The notes under the pieces were generated by a model. The model was given only the letters and a program-made list of their open reading frames with translations. It did no database searches and was not told the DNA's origin. DNA of 64,000 bases, from assembly GCA_030142905.1 (NCBI GenBank), contig JASJOG010000066.1, positions 248,001-312,000 of the forward strand. The letters are read 5' to 3'. A program made the position numbers and the translations under genes. This document shows positions 8,666 through 19,764 of the stretch, piece by piece. Source of the stretch: Heliopora coerulea. Taxonomy: Eukaryota > Cnidaria > Anthozoa > Scleralcyonacea > Helioporidae. How positions within the stretch are numbered: the first letter of the stretch is position 1; the number at the start of each line of letters is the position of its first letter.

Positions 8666-11018
8666 TAGCACCGTAGCAAAGCAGGATTAAAGGGGAAATA
8701 TATTTACCAGGGTCGGATTTAAGTGGGAGCGCCCTGGACGCACGCCCCCTCTTTTTTGATTAGCCATCACGTAACTTTTTGCTTGCTTACAAAACACTGG
8801 CATCAAATGTTGACCACCAAGAAAATTGATGAATATTTTCAAAGGCAATTGATCGGAACAAACAACAAAGAAAAGAAAGAGTAGTGAGTAAAAGAATTTC
8901 AAATTCAAAAAAAACACCAAAAACGTTTTATTTTCATCAGTTTTCAATATATTGCCAAGTTGTTTTAGCAATATATTACAACGGACATTACCGAACTGAC
9001 ATTTCGCCGCTAACCAACCAAACTCGATATTATAGCACTGAAGTGACAATCAGTCATTGACCGTTTAATCGAACGAAAACTTGTCAGTTGGGTCCAAGGA
9101 ACACTCTCAAATGTGACATTGGCAAAGAAGTGGTTTTGTTTCGTGATATTCGACCTTAGATGGTGACGACGGTAGCATAAAAATTCTTCTACTACAATGC
9201 CACATGGTGGCGTGAATTTGTAAAGAAACTTTGCACCCACTCTTCCTCAAAATTCTGGAACTGTCCTGTTTACTAAGAAGAGCACAAACCGTGAAACCGT
9301 CGTTTAATTCGAACCTATAAACTACGATTCGACATTTTTGTACTCAACATATTCTACCTGCTTCAGGCATGCCTTGGTTTTCTTGCATTCTTTTCATCAA
9401 AGTCTAACAAGTAAGAAGTTTAAATATGTATTTAATCATGCAGACTATTAGAAATGGTAAAGCAAGTTACCACGCAAAATTGAATAAGATCTGTTAAACA
9501 TGGAGTAGAATACAAATGAAAGTTAAACAGCAAAATGTGCACGTTAGTCATTCTTCTTACGCAGTAAGTACTTTTAGTAAAGCAAAACAGCACTACCTGA
9601 TTCAAAATGAATTAAAAGTGGATGTATACATTTATGTTGCTTCCATGGGTGATTATTCCCGAAATACCTTCGTCTACTCTGAAACGAGGCTTCGAGGGAA
9701 ATTTGACACGAGAAAATTAACTTTCATTGACTTGTAAAAAAAATTAATTTTCACATGGAAGGTTTCGCAACTACCTTGTTGGAGAGTACAGGTAGATAAA
9801 AAAAGTAATGCTGAGGTGGTCAATTGTTATTTCAAGTTTTACATTCCCACGAAAGATAAACTACAGTATTAAATTCCGAGGTACCATCACATCTTTTCCT
9901 GTCAAAAATGACAGGCATTTCAATCAGAAGTCGCACTTTAACGTCGAGAACTTTTGGTTGGTTCTTCCACCCAACTAGACGCGATGTTCACGGAAATCGG
10001 TAACTTATCTGGATAATTAGTCCAAGATCGCAAAGGTTCCGTCCACGGGATTGTTTCAAAGCATTTACTGTGTACGTACGAGGCATGCTTTTCACCGTCG
10101 ACGCTTCGCACGTATTTACCAAGTTTATGTTACCATCGAACAAAATTAAGGCTACCTTAATCACCCACAGTCCAGAAGAAGTACGTTGTGGATACGTTCG
10201 ATTAGAATACGTCGACAAATAACAACAGACCTCAAACGAGGGCAACAATGTCTACAGTTCATTAGTTAGGGTTCCTAACAACTTCTGTTGTTCTCCGTGA
10301 CACTCATATCGAAAAATTATGGAATTTACTCTTAATGTTGCCAAACAAGTAAACTAGATTCAGAACTAAACAATGGAATTGCAGTTTGGTCGTACCAGGA
10401 AAATGGACATGTTCGTTCGGGTTTTCCAAATTAAATATTAAAGAACGAATCTAAGAACAACTAAGACAAGCCGAGTGCGTTAATTGTCCCTTAACTTTAT
10501 CATCCAAGTTGTACGTTTTTCTTCAGGTCTATCAGAGTCTTCAGGTTGCCAGCCGTACGAGAAAGGGTTTGCGGTACATAAGGTTGCACTCCAATCTTTG
10601 TTGAAAAGAGACGACAACGAGATTCAATTCTTTTTCCTGGTCGGACCCTAAGTATTTTTCGATATACATACAACAGGCATAACTTTACTGCTCTCATATC
10701 AAAAGTGGGGCTCCAAAGAGATTAACATCGCGATGACAAGATTTCCTCTATAAAGAATTTCTAATTCTATTCGTCCATCAAAACCTCATAAAACAGTCTG
10801 ACTGATAAGAAAACGGATTCATGGGCGGACAGACTGATGGGTCAGTCCTTCCACCTGTCAGTCCGTCAAACAATAGATGGATAGGCGGACAAACAGATAA
10901 ACCGAACGACCGGTAAGCAAGCGGGTAGGCAATCAAGCAAACAGACAGAAACCAAACATACAAAATAAAGCTCATTATTTTTAACCAGAATACGTCAGTA
11001 AACCGATGATATTTGTAC

Positions 11019-11126
11019 CTCTTTGGCGGAAACAAAAAAGACACGATCCTCAGCTTGCGCTTTGTCTACGCACTTCAGCTCATCGGCCAGAAACTTGACA
11101 GTTCTTTCCAAGTGTTGATTCTTAAC
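11019..11126 (-). CDS. MFN: Mitofusin exon (GTPase G5, VSAKE)
   Basis: Exactly 36 codons between a gttgttag acceptor and a GAG|GTACAA donor. The translation runs [18 protein letters not shown] and ends [17 protein letters not shown] is the mitofusin G5 region that contacts the guanine base, and FLADELK is the conserved helix before it. Both exon ends fall between codons, so it joins the exon at 12185-12292 directly. It cannot join 4106-4176 without an intervening exon. Confidence 0.95.
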
Positions 11127-11464
11127 CTAACAACAAAACCAACGATAGTGATAATATATCTTCTTCCTGTTGTCCTTAATAATATCGTTAACACAACATG
11201 ACTCATTCTGATTGGACTTTTTAATACTGAGCTACCGGTAGAGACGGAGATCACTAACGGAGATCACAAACGAATATCCAGAACCTACTTCAACCGTTTG
11301 CACGAGAAGTTCTAAGGCCGGAATTACGTAAGGCAAAGACATGGGAATGAACTATGAATGTAAAAGCAAACGACAGACAAGACCTCCTTAAACTCTTGAA
11401 TTAAGAAAAACTTTCATGTTTCTGGGAAAAATAAACCCAAGATCCTACATGAGTGTGTAAATGA

Positions 11465-12150
11465 ACGCTTTAACTGTTGCTGCTATTGCTATCATCGTCT
11501 TGTCACCGTAAATGCTATTGCTTACTACCGCTATTGCGACTGTTGCTACAACTGTTCTTGCTGCTACTGCTCTCTCAATAGCAAAAGCCATCACTGTAAT
11601 TGCTGTTACCACTGCTACTACTTCAACTTTTCTTGTTGCTGCTGCTACCGCTACTGCTTCTGTTGCTAGTACTGCTTCTGCTCCTGTCCCGGCCGCTACT
11701 TTTGCTCTTCATTACCAGAAAATATACTGAGAAACATCTTGCCTAACTGAAATTTTATTATCCCTAATGTATAGTAGAATGGTGTTAATAGTCGTTTGTT
11801 GGCGCTATGGAATGCCCTTTGATGCAAATGGTTGCGTATCTGCGCTTGTGAATGTCGACTGAATAAAACGAATGTACTTTTGCGTTAATGAGTTTGAGGC
11901 TTGCGTTAACGATAGCATATTTTCTGGTAATGAACAGCAAAAGGTGTGCTACTGCGTGTTAAAACGTTGCAGTCACTGCAATTGCCCTTTAAACGGCTGC
12001 TACTGCCGTTGCAACTGCTATTACCGCAGTAATGTTGCTGCTGCTACTGCTACCGATGTTAATACCCCTGCTGGTGGTAATGCTACAACAGCTACTGCTG
12101 CTGATACGATAGCAGCCGTTACTGATACGGCGGATACAAGAGTTGGAGAA
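11465..12150. repeat. Imperfect GCT/ACT triplet-rich tracts in a mitofusin intron
   Basis: Two tracts (about 11475-11700 and 11950-12140) consist of degenerate gctgctactgct-type triplets, separated by ordinary sequence. They generate alanine- or cysteine-rich open frames on both strands, which I do not regard as genes. The second tract ends 35 bases from the mitofusin exon donor at 12185. Confidence 0.75.
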
Positions 12151-12184
12151 GCCACTATTGCTTTTATAATGATATTGCACTTAC

Positions 12185-12292
12185 TGCTTCCATGAATTCG
12201 GGTTCTGACGCAGATGCATCCCAACGGTTGTTTAGAATAAAAATGTTGGGTCTTGAGAGCTTCTGGTTTACTTTAGAGAAAAAATTCTTTTC
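12185..12292 (-). CDS. MFN: Mitofusin exon (GTPase G4, NNRWD)
   Basis: Thirty-six codons after a tttttag acceptor, ending GCA|GTAAGT. The translation begins [18 protein letters not shown] and continues [19 protein letters not shown] is the mitofusin form of the G4 motif NKxD that selects guanine (residues about 262-265 counting from the exon at 22175). Phases match both neighbours exactly. The exon lies beside the triplet-rich intron tract, so a gene finder masking repeats could miss it. Confidence 0.96.
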
Positions 12293-13779
12293 CTAAAAAC
12301 AATTCAAAATTTTGAGAAATAGATCAGCTTTCCATAACTAACACATTGCAACATCAGGGTTAGTCAGTTCTCATTGTACTGTATATTACCACGTTCTATA
12401 TCAATAACTGAGATAGTCCGCTCTCCGTGTAGTACACCTTTCCTGTACTTTACCTTCAAGGAATAGTTAAACACGAAGAGCTTGCTTTATTGTATCGTCT
12501 TCGCACAGTTGATAAATTTGTTTGGAACTTGAGTATCATTTGTGACCATATATGCCACCGGTAATTCTCAGAGAGGACTATTCCTTAACGGTACCACTTT
12601 TGTACTGTTCAGCCGCTTGTTACACAATTAGCACGCTGTATGTATATTGGTTTTGAAATAACGTGGATTGAGGGATCGTGCTGAACTGGGAAACAATATT
12701 TTGACTTTATGACTATTTTATTACATTGTATGCAAAAATATAGCACCTAACACGGATACAGGGCCCCGTTTTTCACGCCTACTGATTCTTATTCCCAGGC
12801 CACTGTCGACGAATGATCGGACCGAAATCAAGATCAGTAATGAAATCGATTCGGTATCCACATACCGAAAAGTGGTTTCTTAAACAAATATCTGAAGCCT
12901 CACAAGAACATTTTATGACTCTGAAGGAAAATTCCCTGCTTTTGTGTTTTTATGGCCATAAAACCGAATTTCAGAATTTTTTATAATGATATTTGTGACC
13001 CATACGAACCCTGGGACTGAAAACATGGGGCCTTTTCGCAACTCTGACAAACTTATATCGTGCATTTTATTTATATCAACTACTAGCAAAAACGTATACC
13101 GCCACGCACATGTGATATGACTTCTTCAGTGAAAATTACGAAAAAAAGCCAAAATTGTAACCGGATGTTTGATTTTGCAATGATAATAAGGAAGATATCA
13201 AAAGAGATCAGAAGCAATCAGTCTTCTGACTCCTATTTACATAACTAATCACCTTTAATGGCCACCCGACTAGACTAGCCCATTTCTGGTTATTTCGGGT
13301 GACTTGCACGCATATTTTATAATTTCAGCCTGTTGTTATTGTTTATGATTCTGACGGCTAATAAAGATTAAATTCACTTCAATTCAATATCGCATTAGCA
13401 GTTAATCAATAAAAGTTGGATGTTTTTGAAGTTCACTGTCAAGGCCTGCAGTGTTGTCTTAAGAAAGACTGTTGGTAGCAGTGATTGGCTTTTCAATGGC
13501 CAGAGGCCAACGGTCATTTTCATAACATTTCAAGACCGGCCAGCACTTTTTGTGTACAAAACACAAGGAAAACCTGAAATTAGGGTACACTGCCATGGTG
13601 TCAATTGTGTAACTAATATTTCGACTCGAACCAAAGTCAGTTTTTATTCTTACCTCACGACACAACTGTATTAAAAAATCGGATCCTTCAAAGTTTCACC
13701 TTTTCGTAATTTTGAAGTACAGTTCATTATTTGTAAATCCTCGGATTTCATAGTAGAATTTCAGATGTACTGTACTTAC
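12293..13779 (-). other. Mitofusin intron, unremarkable
   Basis: About 1.5 kb without exons or clear repeats. The open frames near 13420-13674 have no recognisable content. Nothing else seen. Confidence 0.7.
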
Positions 13780-13888
13780 AGTAACCATGAGAGTTGATTC
13801 AGCGTTTGCCACCAAGACAAATACATCGGCATCCAGGCAGTAATTGTCGATCCAGCTATCTAAGTCGGGACTGACGTCTATACCGGGG
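13780..13888 (-). CDS. MFN: Mitofusin exon (GTPase G3, DSPGID)
   Basis: One base completes a serine codon begun in the exon at 14021-14059, then 36 codons follow: [18 protein letters not shown] and on to [16 protein letters not shown]. The donor is ACT|GTAAGT and the acceptor ttatag. Together with the previous exon this forms VDSPGID, the DxxG (G3) motif that senses the gamma phosphate. The downstream strand [10 protein letters not shown] is strongly conserved in mitofusins. Confidence 0.96.
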
Positions 13889-14020
13889 CTATAATATTAA
13901 CGATAATCAGTATTAAATATCAATGAAAATGTCGTATGATCTTCAACTGGCAAATGAACCTGGTAAAGGATGACAAGATTCGCAGCCTACCAAGAAGAAC
14001 TGTACACAATCCAACATTAC

Positions 14021-14059
14021 CTGTCAACGAGGACAATATCATTTCGAAGTAAAGCACAT
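14021..14059 (-). CDS. MFN: Mitofusin micro-exon (39 bp)
   Basis: A 39-base exon between a cttaaag acceptor and a CAG|GTAATG donor. It completes a lysine codon from the exon at 16785-16867, then reads CALLRNDIVLVD and supplies two bases of the serine in DSPG. Phases fit on both sides and the content matches the strand before G3 in the family. It is too short for ORF-based methods. The adjacent intron toward 13888 is only 132 bases. Confidence 0.93.
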
Positions 14060-14327
14060 CTTTAAGACAAAAATAAAAAAGTAAGAACAACAAATGAAAC
14101 ACACATTAGTGTTATTAATACAAGAAAAAAGTGTTTAAGTAAGAATTCTGATGAACAGAGTAAAAAAAAATACAAGCATTACAAGCAACAAAGACCATAT
14201 CAGTCTTATGCATATCAACGGATATACTCAAAATGAATTTATTTAGAATTTTCACAATTTTAACCTTTTGATAATTATCACCACATTTTGAGGCCTTTTA
14301 CAGCAATCCTTTGTTTACTATCACATG

Positions 14328-14354
14328 TTTCGAAAGGTCTGCTTTCTTCTTCAG
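14328..14354 (-). ncRNA. Hammerhead-like core, isolated Penelope remnant
   Basis: On the minus strand CTGAAGA (14354-14348) is followed by a GAAAG/CTTTC hairpin and GAAA (14331-14328). An AC/GT short stem and a GTA triplet follow, extending to about 14315. The architecture matches the motif in the Penelope arms but the sequence differs, so it probably belongs to another Penelope family. No RT is nearby. Stem I is not convincing. Confidence 0.4.
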
Positions 14355-14734
14355 GTGAGTAGATTGTTATAATTTGTTGTGTGATAATATCATTCAATTT
14401 TCGCGCCAGCTGCATACAATAATGGTGAAAATTCTTAAACTCCTTGTCATATTAAAAAAATATTATGCCAAGTTATAGTAAGAAGAAAGTTAACCATAAA
14501 GTCATCATTTTGGTGATGACCTCTGATGTCAAGCAGACTTAAAGCAAGGACAGTAAATCTTTCAATCTCTTCCTGTCCAGATATGCTTCGTCTGGTGCAA
14601 GCAAGAGCGAAATAGTGAACGTGCAGTTTGGTCAGGAAGGGGTGAAATAACCTGTGTTTAAATATTGCAAATGCAATGACGTAACTCTCACCTTGTGTTG
14701 GATGGAAGCTCGTTTCTAGTCCTTAAAGGGCTGA

Positions 14735-15315
14735 CTACATGGGAAAATTTGATCCCAGACTACAACTCAGCCCGGCTGACAGGATTGAAAAAAATCCCGA
14801 TTACATCAGAAATGAAATGAGAAGTGAATCTAGGCAGATATTCCGCGGCAGCCTTTGCCGTTTTGACCATTCGAAACTTGTCACGTATCTCAATCACCTT
14901 ATCAGCGCAGGATGAAGTTTTTCGTGGGATTACATGGGATTTTTCAGCCCGGTCAACCGCGCTGAAAATTTCATCTCGGGTAGGTCAAACCGGGCTGAAA
15001 CTTCATCCCAGGCTGAGACTTTCCCCATGTGATCGCGAGCTCCGTTTTTCAAGAATTTTATCGGAAGGGCGGGATGAAATCTCAGCCCAGTTAACCGGGC
15101 AGGAATTTCTGCCCGGGCTGAAAGCTTCCAAGTAATGAGCCTCTTAGGGGTCGTTTACAAGGAGCAGGCCAGCCCAGTTTTTAGATTAATATTACGGTTT
15201 TTCAACGATTCGATTACATAGTAAGCGGGACTTCCCGTTTCGAAGGGATCCCGGTACTTCTAACCGGCCTGAAAATTTTCATGAAATCGTTGTATCCCAG
15301 TAAGACGTGCTGAAA
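14735..15315. repeat. Palindromic cagcccggttaaccgggctg repeat region
   Basis: The region contains many variants of ttcagcccggt...accgggctgaaa, atcccaggctgag and tctcagcccag in both orientations over 580 bases. The ends carry tacatgggaaaattt-like words facing tttccccatgtgatc. It looks like a foldback or MITE with internally repeated palindromes. The open frame running through it is an artefact. Confidence 0.6.
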
Positions 15316-15437
15316 ATAGTTTGAAGCATGAGCATTTGTTTCGCCTACCGATCTACAGATACTTCCTCCGCATGAAAGTCCGTTTAAGCAGCGTATAAAA
15401 TCAATAACCTTTCATAGTAGTGAATAGAAACTTTTCA

Positions 15438-15757
15438 TGATAATCTGATACTGCCGAAGTCAACTGAAAAATGTTGACTCGAGCGGGATTTGAACTCATA
15501 CCTTCAGTATACTGGTCCGCCTCTCTACCTGTTCAACTATCGAGTTTACAGGGAATTGAAACACTGCACATCCTCTCATGGATATGCGTTAAGTTGTCGC
15601 GAGAATATCTCGTGCACTTGGATAAAAACCCGCTTCCAATCCCTGTGGACTCCATAGCTCAACAGGTAGAACGGCGGATCGGTATCCCGAAGGTGCGAGT
15701 TCAAATCCCGCTCGAGTCAACATTTTTCAGTTGACTTCGGCAGTGTCTGATTATTCA
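15438..15757. mobile_element. Foldback made of two inverted tRNA-like units
   Basis: Arms of about 120 bases (15438-15557 and 15633-15757) are near-perfect inverted copies. The right arm read on the plus strand has a tRNA-like A box (tagctcaacaggtaga) and B box (gagttcaaatcccgctcg). Spacing is roughly that of a tRNA gene, but there is no clean cloverleaf or anticodon arm, so it is a SINE-type derivative and not a functional tRNA. The 75-base centre contains an inner palindrome (gttgtcgcgagaatatctcg). Confidence 0.7.
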
Positions 15758-16784
15758 AGTTTCTGTTCATGTATATCTCTGAGGATGATTCTGAAATAGA
15801 ATTTCAGAGCAGCGCTTATGGATGAGTGCGTAGACAAATCATTCCGTATAACTGCGCTAAAAATGAACTAAATGGTGCTACCTCAGCTTCACAGTTGTCA
15901 AACTTTGCCTCGTAAAATATTCACCCACCATATTGTATTTTTTCACCATGGATTCAAACCTTGGTGCTAAATTTTCCTCGGAACAAATCTTCTCCAACCA
16001 ACCGGTATGGAATAAACCATATAATCGCTCGATAAAACTAATCTTGGTTAACAGGGGCAGCCCGCTCCATGTAATCGCCCCCCTCCCTCCACCGTGCGTT
16101 AAAAAATGACCAATCAACCTTTGAAAAATTTTCCATTTGCACATTATGGTAACAATAATTTTACTAATGAGAAGCAACAAAAATTAAAAACTATATTTCT
16201 GGTAAAATACGTTAAGAAAGAAAAATGCAGTATACTGCAAGATGTAACTGGAATTTTTTCCGTGGGACTTACAGCAGCACCTCATGATTTGTGACCACAA
16301 TATCATGGTGCTAGCATTACCAATTTCAGTTCAAAAGTAGTCTTTTTATTTCTATTGGATAACATGCAACTGTAACAAATTACTGGTAGCCTGGTTTCAC
16401 TGATAATTTAATTTCTGTTTTGACTCTAGTAAAATCATGTAGTGAAAAACACTGCATTTTAATCTATGAATTAGAAATTATCTTTCAGAAAAAGGCTCAT
16501 TGATCCTCGCATCAGTCATAAGTAAACCATTCTGACTCTGCATGACCTTCAGAATTTTAACAAATGCAATATACAGGTATCACACAAGCAACTTTTTATG
16601 CAGTCAGTCTCACCAGTAGTTGGCATAAAACCTTTGACAGCAGAGCAAGATATTTAGTTTTTGTTTGCTAACTCTTTTCGGCACTAAACTTACAAGGCAA
16701 GCATAGTTCAAGGGAATGCACAAAATTGCACAAAGCTCTAACCATAAAACTACAAGTATAACCATATTTGTAATGTGATCTTAC
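15758..16784 (-). other. Mitofusin intron remainder
   Basis: About 1 kb of intron with no feature recognised apart from the phrase atctctgaggatgattctga at 15776, which recurs near 39080 and, inverted, near 43740. This suggests fragments of a dispersed repeat. Confidence 0.5.
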
Positions 16785-16867
16785 TTTGTCTTCGGCCAGT
16801 GAACTTGAATTAAGCTGCTTGGATCTAGCTTCTCTTGACATAATTCATGGGCCAGGTGACTTAATGA
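16785..16867 (-). CDS. MFN: Mitofusin exon (HLAHELCQEKL)
   Basis: 27 codons plus two bases between ttttag and AAA|GTAAGA. The translation is SLSHLAHELCQEKLDPSS and then LIQVHWPKT. It corresponds to the conserved mitofusin segment between G2 and G3 (..LAHxL.....L..VxWP). Phases agree with the exons at 19007-19249 and 14021-14059. Confidence 0.95.
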
Positions 16868-19006
16868 CTAAAAACACATTACAAAAATTTGAATTCACTC
16901 AAACATGTCCTTTCAATTCATGGAGAATTACAGTCTGTGAAAAAGTTTAAAGAAAGTTCAAGTCACTTTTACCAAATTCATATTGGAAGATGAGAAGCTT
17001 GGTCAAGGTGGAAACCTGTCAGACAATCACATATGACTTTAAAGATTGTGACTGATATTTGCCATTGACCATGTTCCTCATTTGACTGTTGCTTTTGAAA
17101 ATTAATCCCATTATACTGGTCTGATATGAACATGTGTAAAATTTTCCCAGCTAAGATGAGTTCCTTGAACAAATTTCCAATCTTAAACAGCAGAAAAATA
17201 CGCAGAGAGATTTACAGTCATATGAGGAACTAATCATTCACTGGATTCATGTTTTATAACTTTCTCATCCAGCACATGACTTTTAAACTGGGCAAACTTT
17301 TGGTTTCTAAAATAATTTTGATCACTGATACTATAAATTTCTTGATTGTCAACCCATTGCAATACATGAAGTCATACAGGGATGGCAGAGCCAAGGGGGC
17401 TGCAGGGGCTGTAGGCCCCCCCCCCACTTTTTTTCCAAATGTAATGTTGAAACAACTATGCTTTAAAACACTTGTTGTGAAATTTCCCAGAGAAGCATAC
17501 AAAATGCTGTATTTTTTATCTCAAGCCCCCCCCCTTCATAATTCTGCTCTGGGTACTGTCCCTGTTATAGCAAAATCTATGCAGTCGTTCACTCTACATT
17601 AACCTAATATTGCTATGGTAGGGATCTCCCAAGGGCCTTTTTAGCAGGCAGTGCACCCCAGTGTTATCTATGCCAATGTTCGGTGTCAAGAAAACAGATT
17701 TGTTTTTCCAGTTAAACAAAGAGTAGACCTGACTACTGAGGTTTCTTCAGCAGTCTACATAATCAAGATAAAAACAATGGATAACAGATGGTATAAATCA
17801 GCAAGCAACTTCAGAGAATTTTGCATCTTTGTACCACATATGAATCTAGAACACAGGTCTCACTCAAAAGTGCAGCCTGGTGTTAATCCACCAGAATCAG
17901 GAGTCAATATTTTTCTGAGGAAATCCCTGTATTAATGAACATGACTTTTAAAACCTCTTTCTGTAGGATGGAAACTTTTTTCAAGTTTACCTATCAATAT
18001 GGTATACATCATTTTGTACACTTTGAAGAGAGGTTTTCATGCAAAAACTGACAAAATGTGACACCTCAAAATCACAATATGCAATTCACACTTTTTGGAA
18101 TGCTTATAACAGCATACTTTTTCCAGTAAAAAATTTGATGAGGGCTTTTTAAATTCATAACCCTGCAACAACAAAAACCTCAGAGCAGCTATCTGACTTT
18201 CTGAAAATTGAGAAATTTGTACCTGTTGCATAAATTTGTGATATTTATCAAAGCTCAAAAAATTGCAGGTGATATGCATGTAACTGAGTTAATGAGGACC
18301 TGTGCCTAGCCTTATCAAACTGGAGAGTTGTTTGAGTCTAGTTGCTTTTGAAATGTTGCTGCTCAATGTCCCCATGCCAATCTACTGTTTTGCCTGGTCT
18401 TCCTCTGTACCACAGGCAATGATTGTCTGGTCAGGTTTGGATTGGCTGTGGTCAACAGTCATCTTGCAGCACCTTGTTGAAACCATATGTACAGTACTCT
18501 GACTGGTGTAGCTTCTCAGACATACAATCAATAGCTCAATTCTCAGAGTAATAATGATATTCAATCAGGAAGCCCACATCACCAAAGCTTTTTGGGATTT
18601 TTTGTGTGTTTTTTTTTGGGGGGGAGGGGTTCAGTGGAGTCCTCCAATATATAGCAATTATTTCTAAGTGTGTTAGTCTGTGAAGTGCAAGTGTCCAGTT
18701 TACTGCAGTCTCTCTACACATTGTAAATGACCTTTTATTTACCCAGTTTGTGTTCATTTTAGGGATGTAATGGTAGCCCCAGTAAGACAGTTAGCAACTT
18801 TCTGGTTAGTTCTAAATTGAAATCTGTAAGCTCATTTATGCATTTATTAATAAAAAATACACCAGTCCTATATTCAATGGTGTCCATAGAAAACAATTTA
18901 CATCCCCACTCAACAAAAGGTTTCTAAAAGTAACAGCAGAAGAATGTGATTTAGCTACACCAGAGGACTAGAAAGAATGTTACACTAGCATGACCTGCCA
19001 CATTAC
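16868..19006 (-). other. Mitofusin intron with a small C-rich element
   Basis: Positions 17377-17564 look like a small decayed MITE: the ends cagggatgg and, inverted, cagggacag face each other, with C-runs at 17418 and 17526. No target duplication is visible. The remainder, including 17600-19000, shows no exon or repeat I can name. Confidence 0.45.
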
Positions 19007-19249
19007 CTGGATATTTTTTCTTTCCTCTGAGCCTGGAATGAGCACATATGGTGTCTGTACCTCAGCACCTTTCACACTAAGAAAGCAGCTTGTTGTGTGA
19101 CCTATTCCAGCAGGCAAGATCCTGTCCCTCAACATTGCATTAATTACAGTACTTTTTCCATTGCTCGTACGGCCAAAAAATGCCACTTTCATGTTGTCTC
19201 GGTTGAGGACTTCTGTGATACCAGCTACTTGACTGAGATAGCCTTTTAC
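19007..19249 (-). CDS. MFN: Mitofusin exon (GTPase P-loop, G1 and G2)
   Basis: 81 codons from acceptor attacag to donor CAG|GTAATG. It starts [19 protein letters not shown] and contains [15 protein letters not shown], whose GRTSNGKS is the mitofusin P-loop binding GTP phosphates and Mg2+. [14 protein letters not shown] follows, with the G2/switch threonine. These words are nearly invariant in animal MFN1/MFN2 and fly Marf. An ATG at 19297 opens a longer frame, but residues before VKGYL are intronic: the splice acceptor is clear and the phase fits the first exon. This exon makes the gene assignment certain. Confidence 0.98.
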
Positions 19250-19510
19250 CTGTAATTCATATGATATTAACCAGTTCAAATCAAAGGACTCTACCATACA
19301 AAACCATGTATCATGGCCAAAATATTCAATCCTTACATGGTTTTTTTTACATTGTATGGCCTACATACTAAACAACCTGACCAGGTCCCTGATGATGGAC
19401 ATGGTTCAATTATTGCAATTTTACTTATTTCAATGTCACATCAACAGATTTAGTCAAAATCATTGCGATTGTACAGTCAGGTGGGAAACAAAGTTTAGTT
19501 AAAAATATAC

Positions 19511-19764
19511 TAGCCCAGCAAACAAGTTTAAATAAAGCCATAATGGAACCATATCTTTAAAAGGGTTTTATTGACTAACGTTTCATTACTTAACCAGTAA
19601 CATCATCAGAGTAATTATTTACAGTTAGCTATTTATGCCTCTCAACTCCTGTAAATAATTACTCTGAAGATATGTGACTGGTTAAGTAACGAAACGTTAG
19701 TCAATAAAATCCTTTTAAAGATATGGTGCCATTATGGCTTTATTTAAACTTGTTTGCTGGGCTA
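19511..19764. mobile_element. Foldback with a hammerhead-like core in each arm
   Basis: Arms of about 115 bases (19511-19624 and 19649-19764) are almost perfect inverted copies, starting tagcccagcaaacaagttta, with a 24-base loop. Both arms contain CTGANGA, a hairpin, GAAAC, four bases and GTC, in opposite directions. This is the layout seen in the Penelope arms at 5.5 and 7.8 kb, but with unrelated flanks. It lies in the first mitofusin intron. No convincing target duplication was found. Confidence 0.75.
19573..19609 (-). ncRNA. Hammerhead-like core, left arm of the 19.5-kb foldback
   Basis: The minus strand reads CTGATGA, stem II GTTAC/GTAAT around a seven-base loop, GAAA, then AC-GTTA-GT and C, which gives a canonical GUC cleavage triplet. 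Four of five flanking positions can pair as stem I (AATAA against TTACT with one mismatch). This is the best hammerhead candidate in the window. The opposite arm (19664-19702, plus) has CTGAAGA and a weaker stem II. Confidence 0.6.

Larger units (their letters stand above)
4177..11018 (-). other. Mitofusin intron(s) carrying a Penelope-like element
   Basis: This is the longest intron interval of the gene, 6.8 kb including the Penelope-like insertion at 5380-7984. It must hide one small exon of length 3n+1, which I could not locate. Outside the listed repeats, 4177-5360, 8240-8535, 8760-10780 and 10790-11010 show no recognisable feature. The stretch 10790-10960 is faintly repetitive (ggcggacagac-like words). 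Confidence 0.7.

Noticed and set aside
9205..9275. Minus-strand FQNFEEEW as a mitofusin exon
   Set aside because: Resembles the family's EFxxFERxFE words, but the sequence then diverges and reaches a stop. A much better match with proper splice sites is at 4106-4176.
11512..12224. Alanine-, serine- and cysteine-rich ORFs
   Set aside because: They come from degenerate triplet tracts in an intron; the true coding piece here is the exon at 12185-12292 in another frame.
14824..15135. 103-residue plus-strand open frame
   Set aside because: It runs through the palindromic cagcccggttaaccgggctg repeat and inside a mitofusin intron; no protein-like conservation.
15650..15722. Functional tRNA gene
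   Set aside because: A and B boxes are present but acceptor and anticodon stems do not close, and the unit is duplicated as an inverted arm; tRNA-derived repeat.
18980..19297. Treating 19297 as the mitofusin start codon
   Set aside because: Residues before VKGYL are intronic: a strong acceptor sits at 19250-19251 and the exon at 22175-22420 joins in phase.
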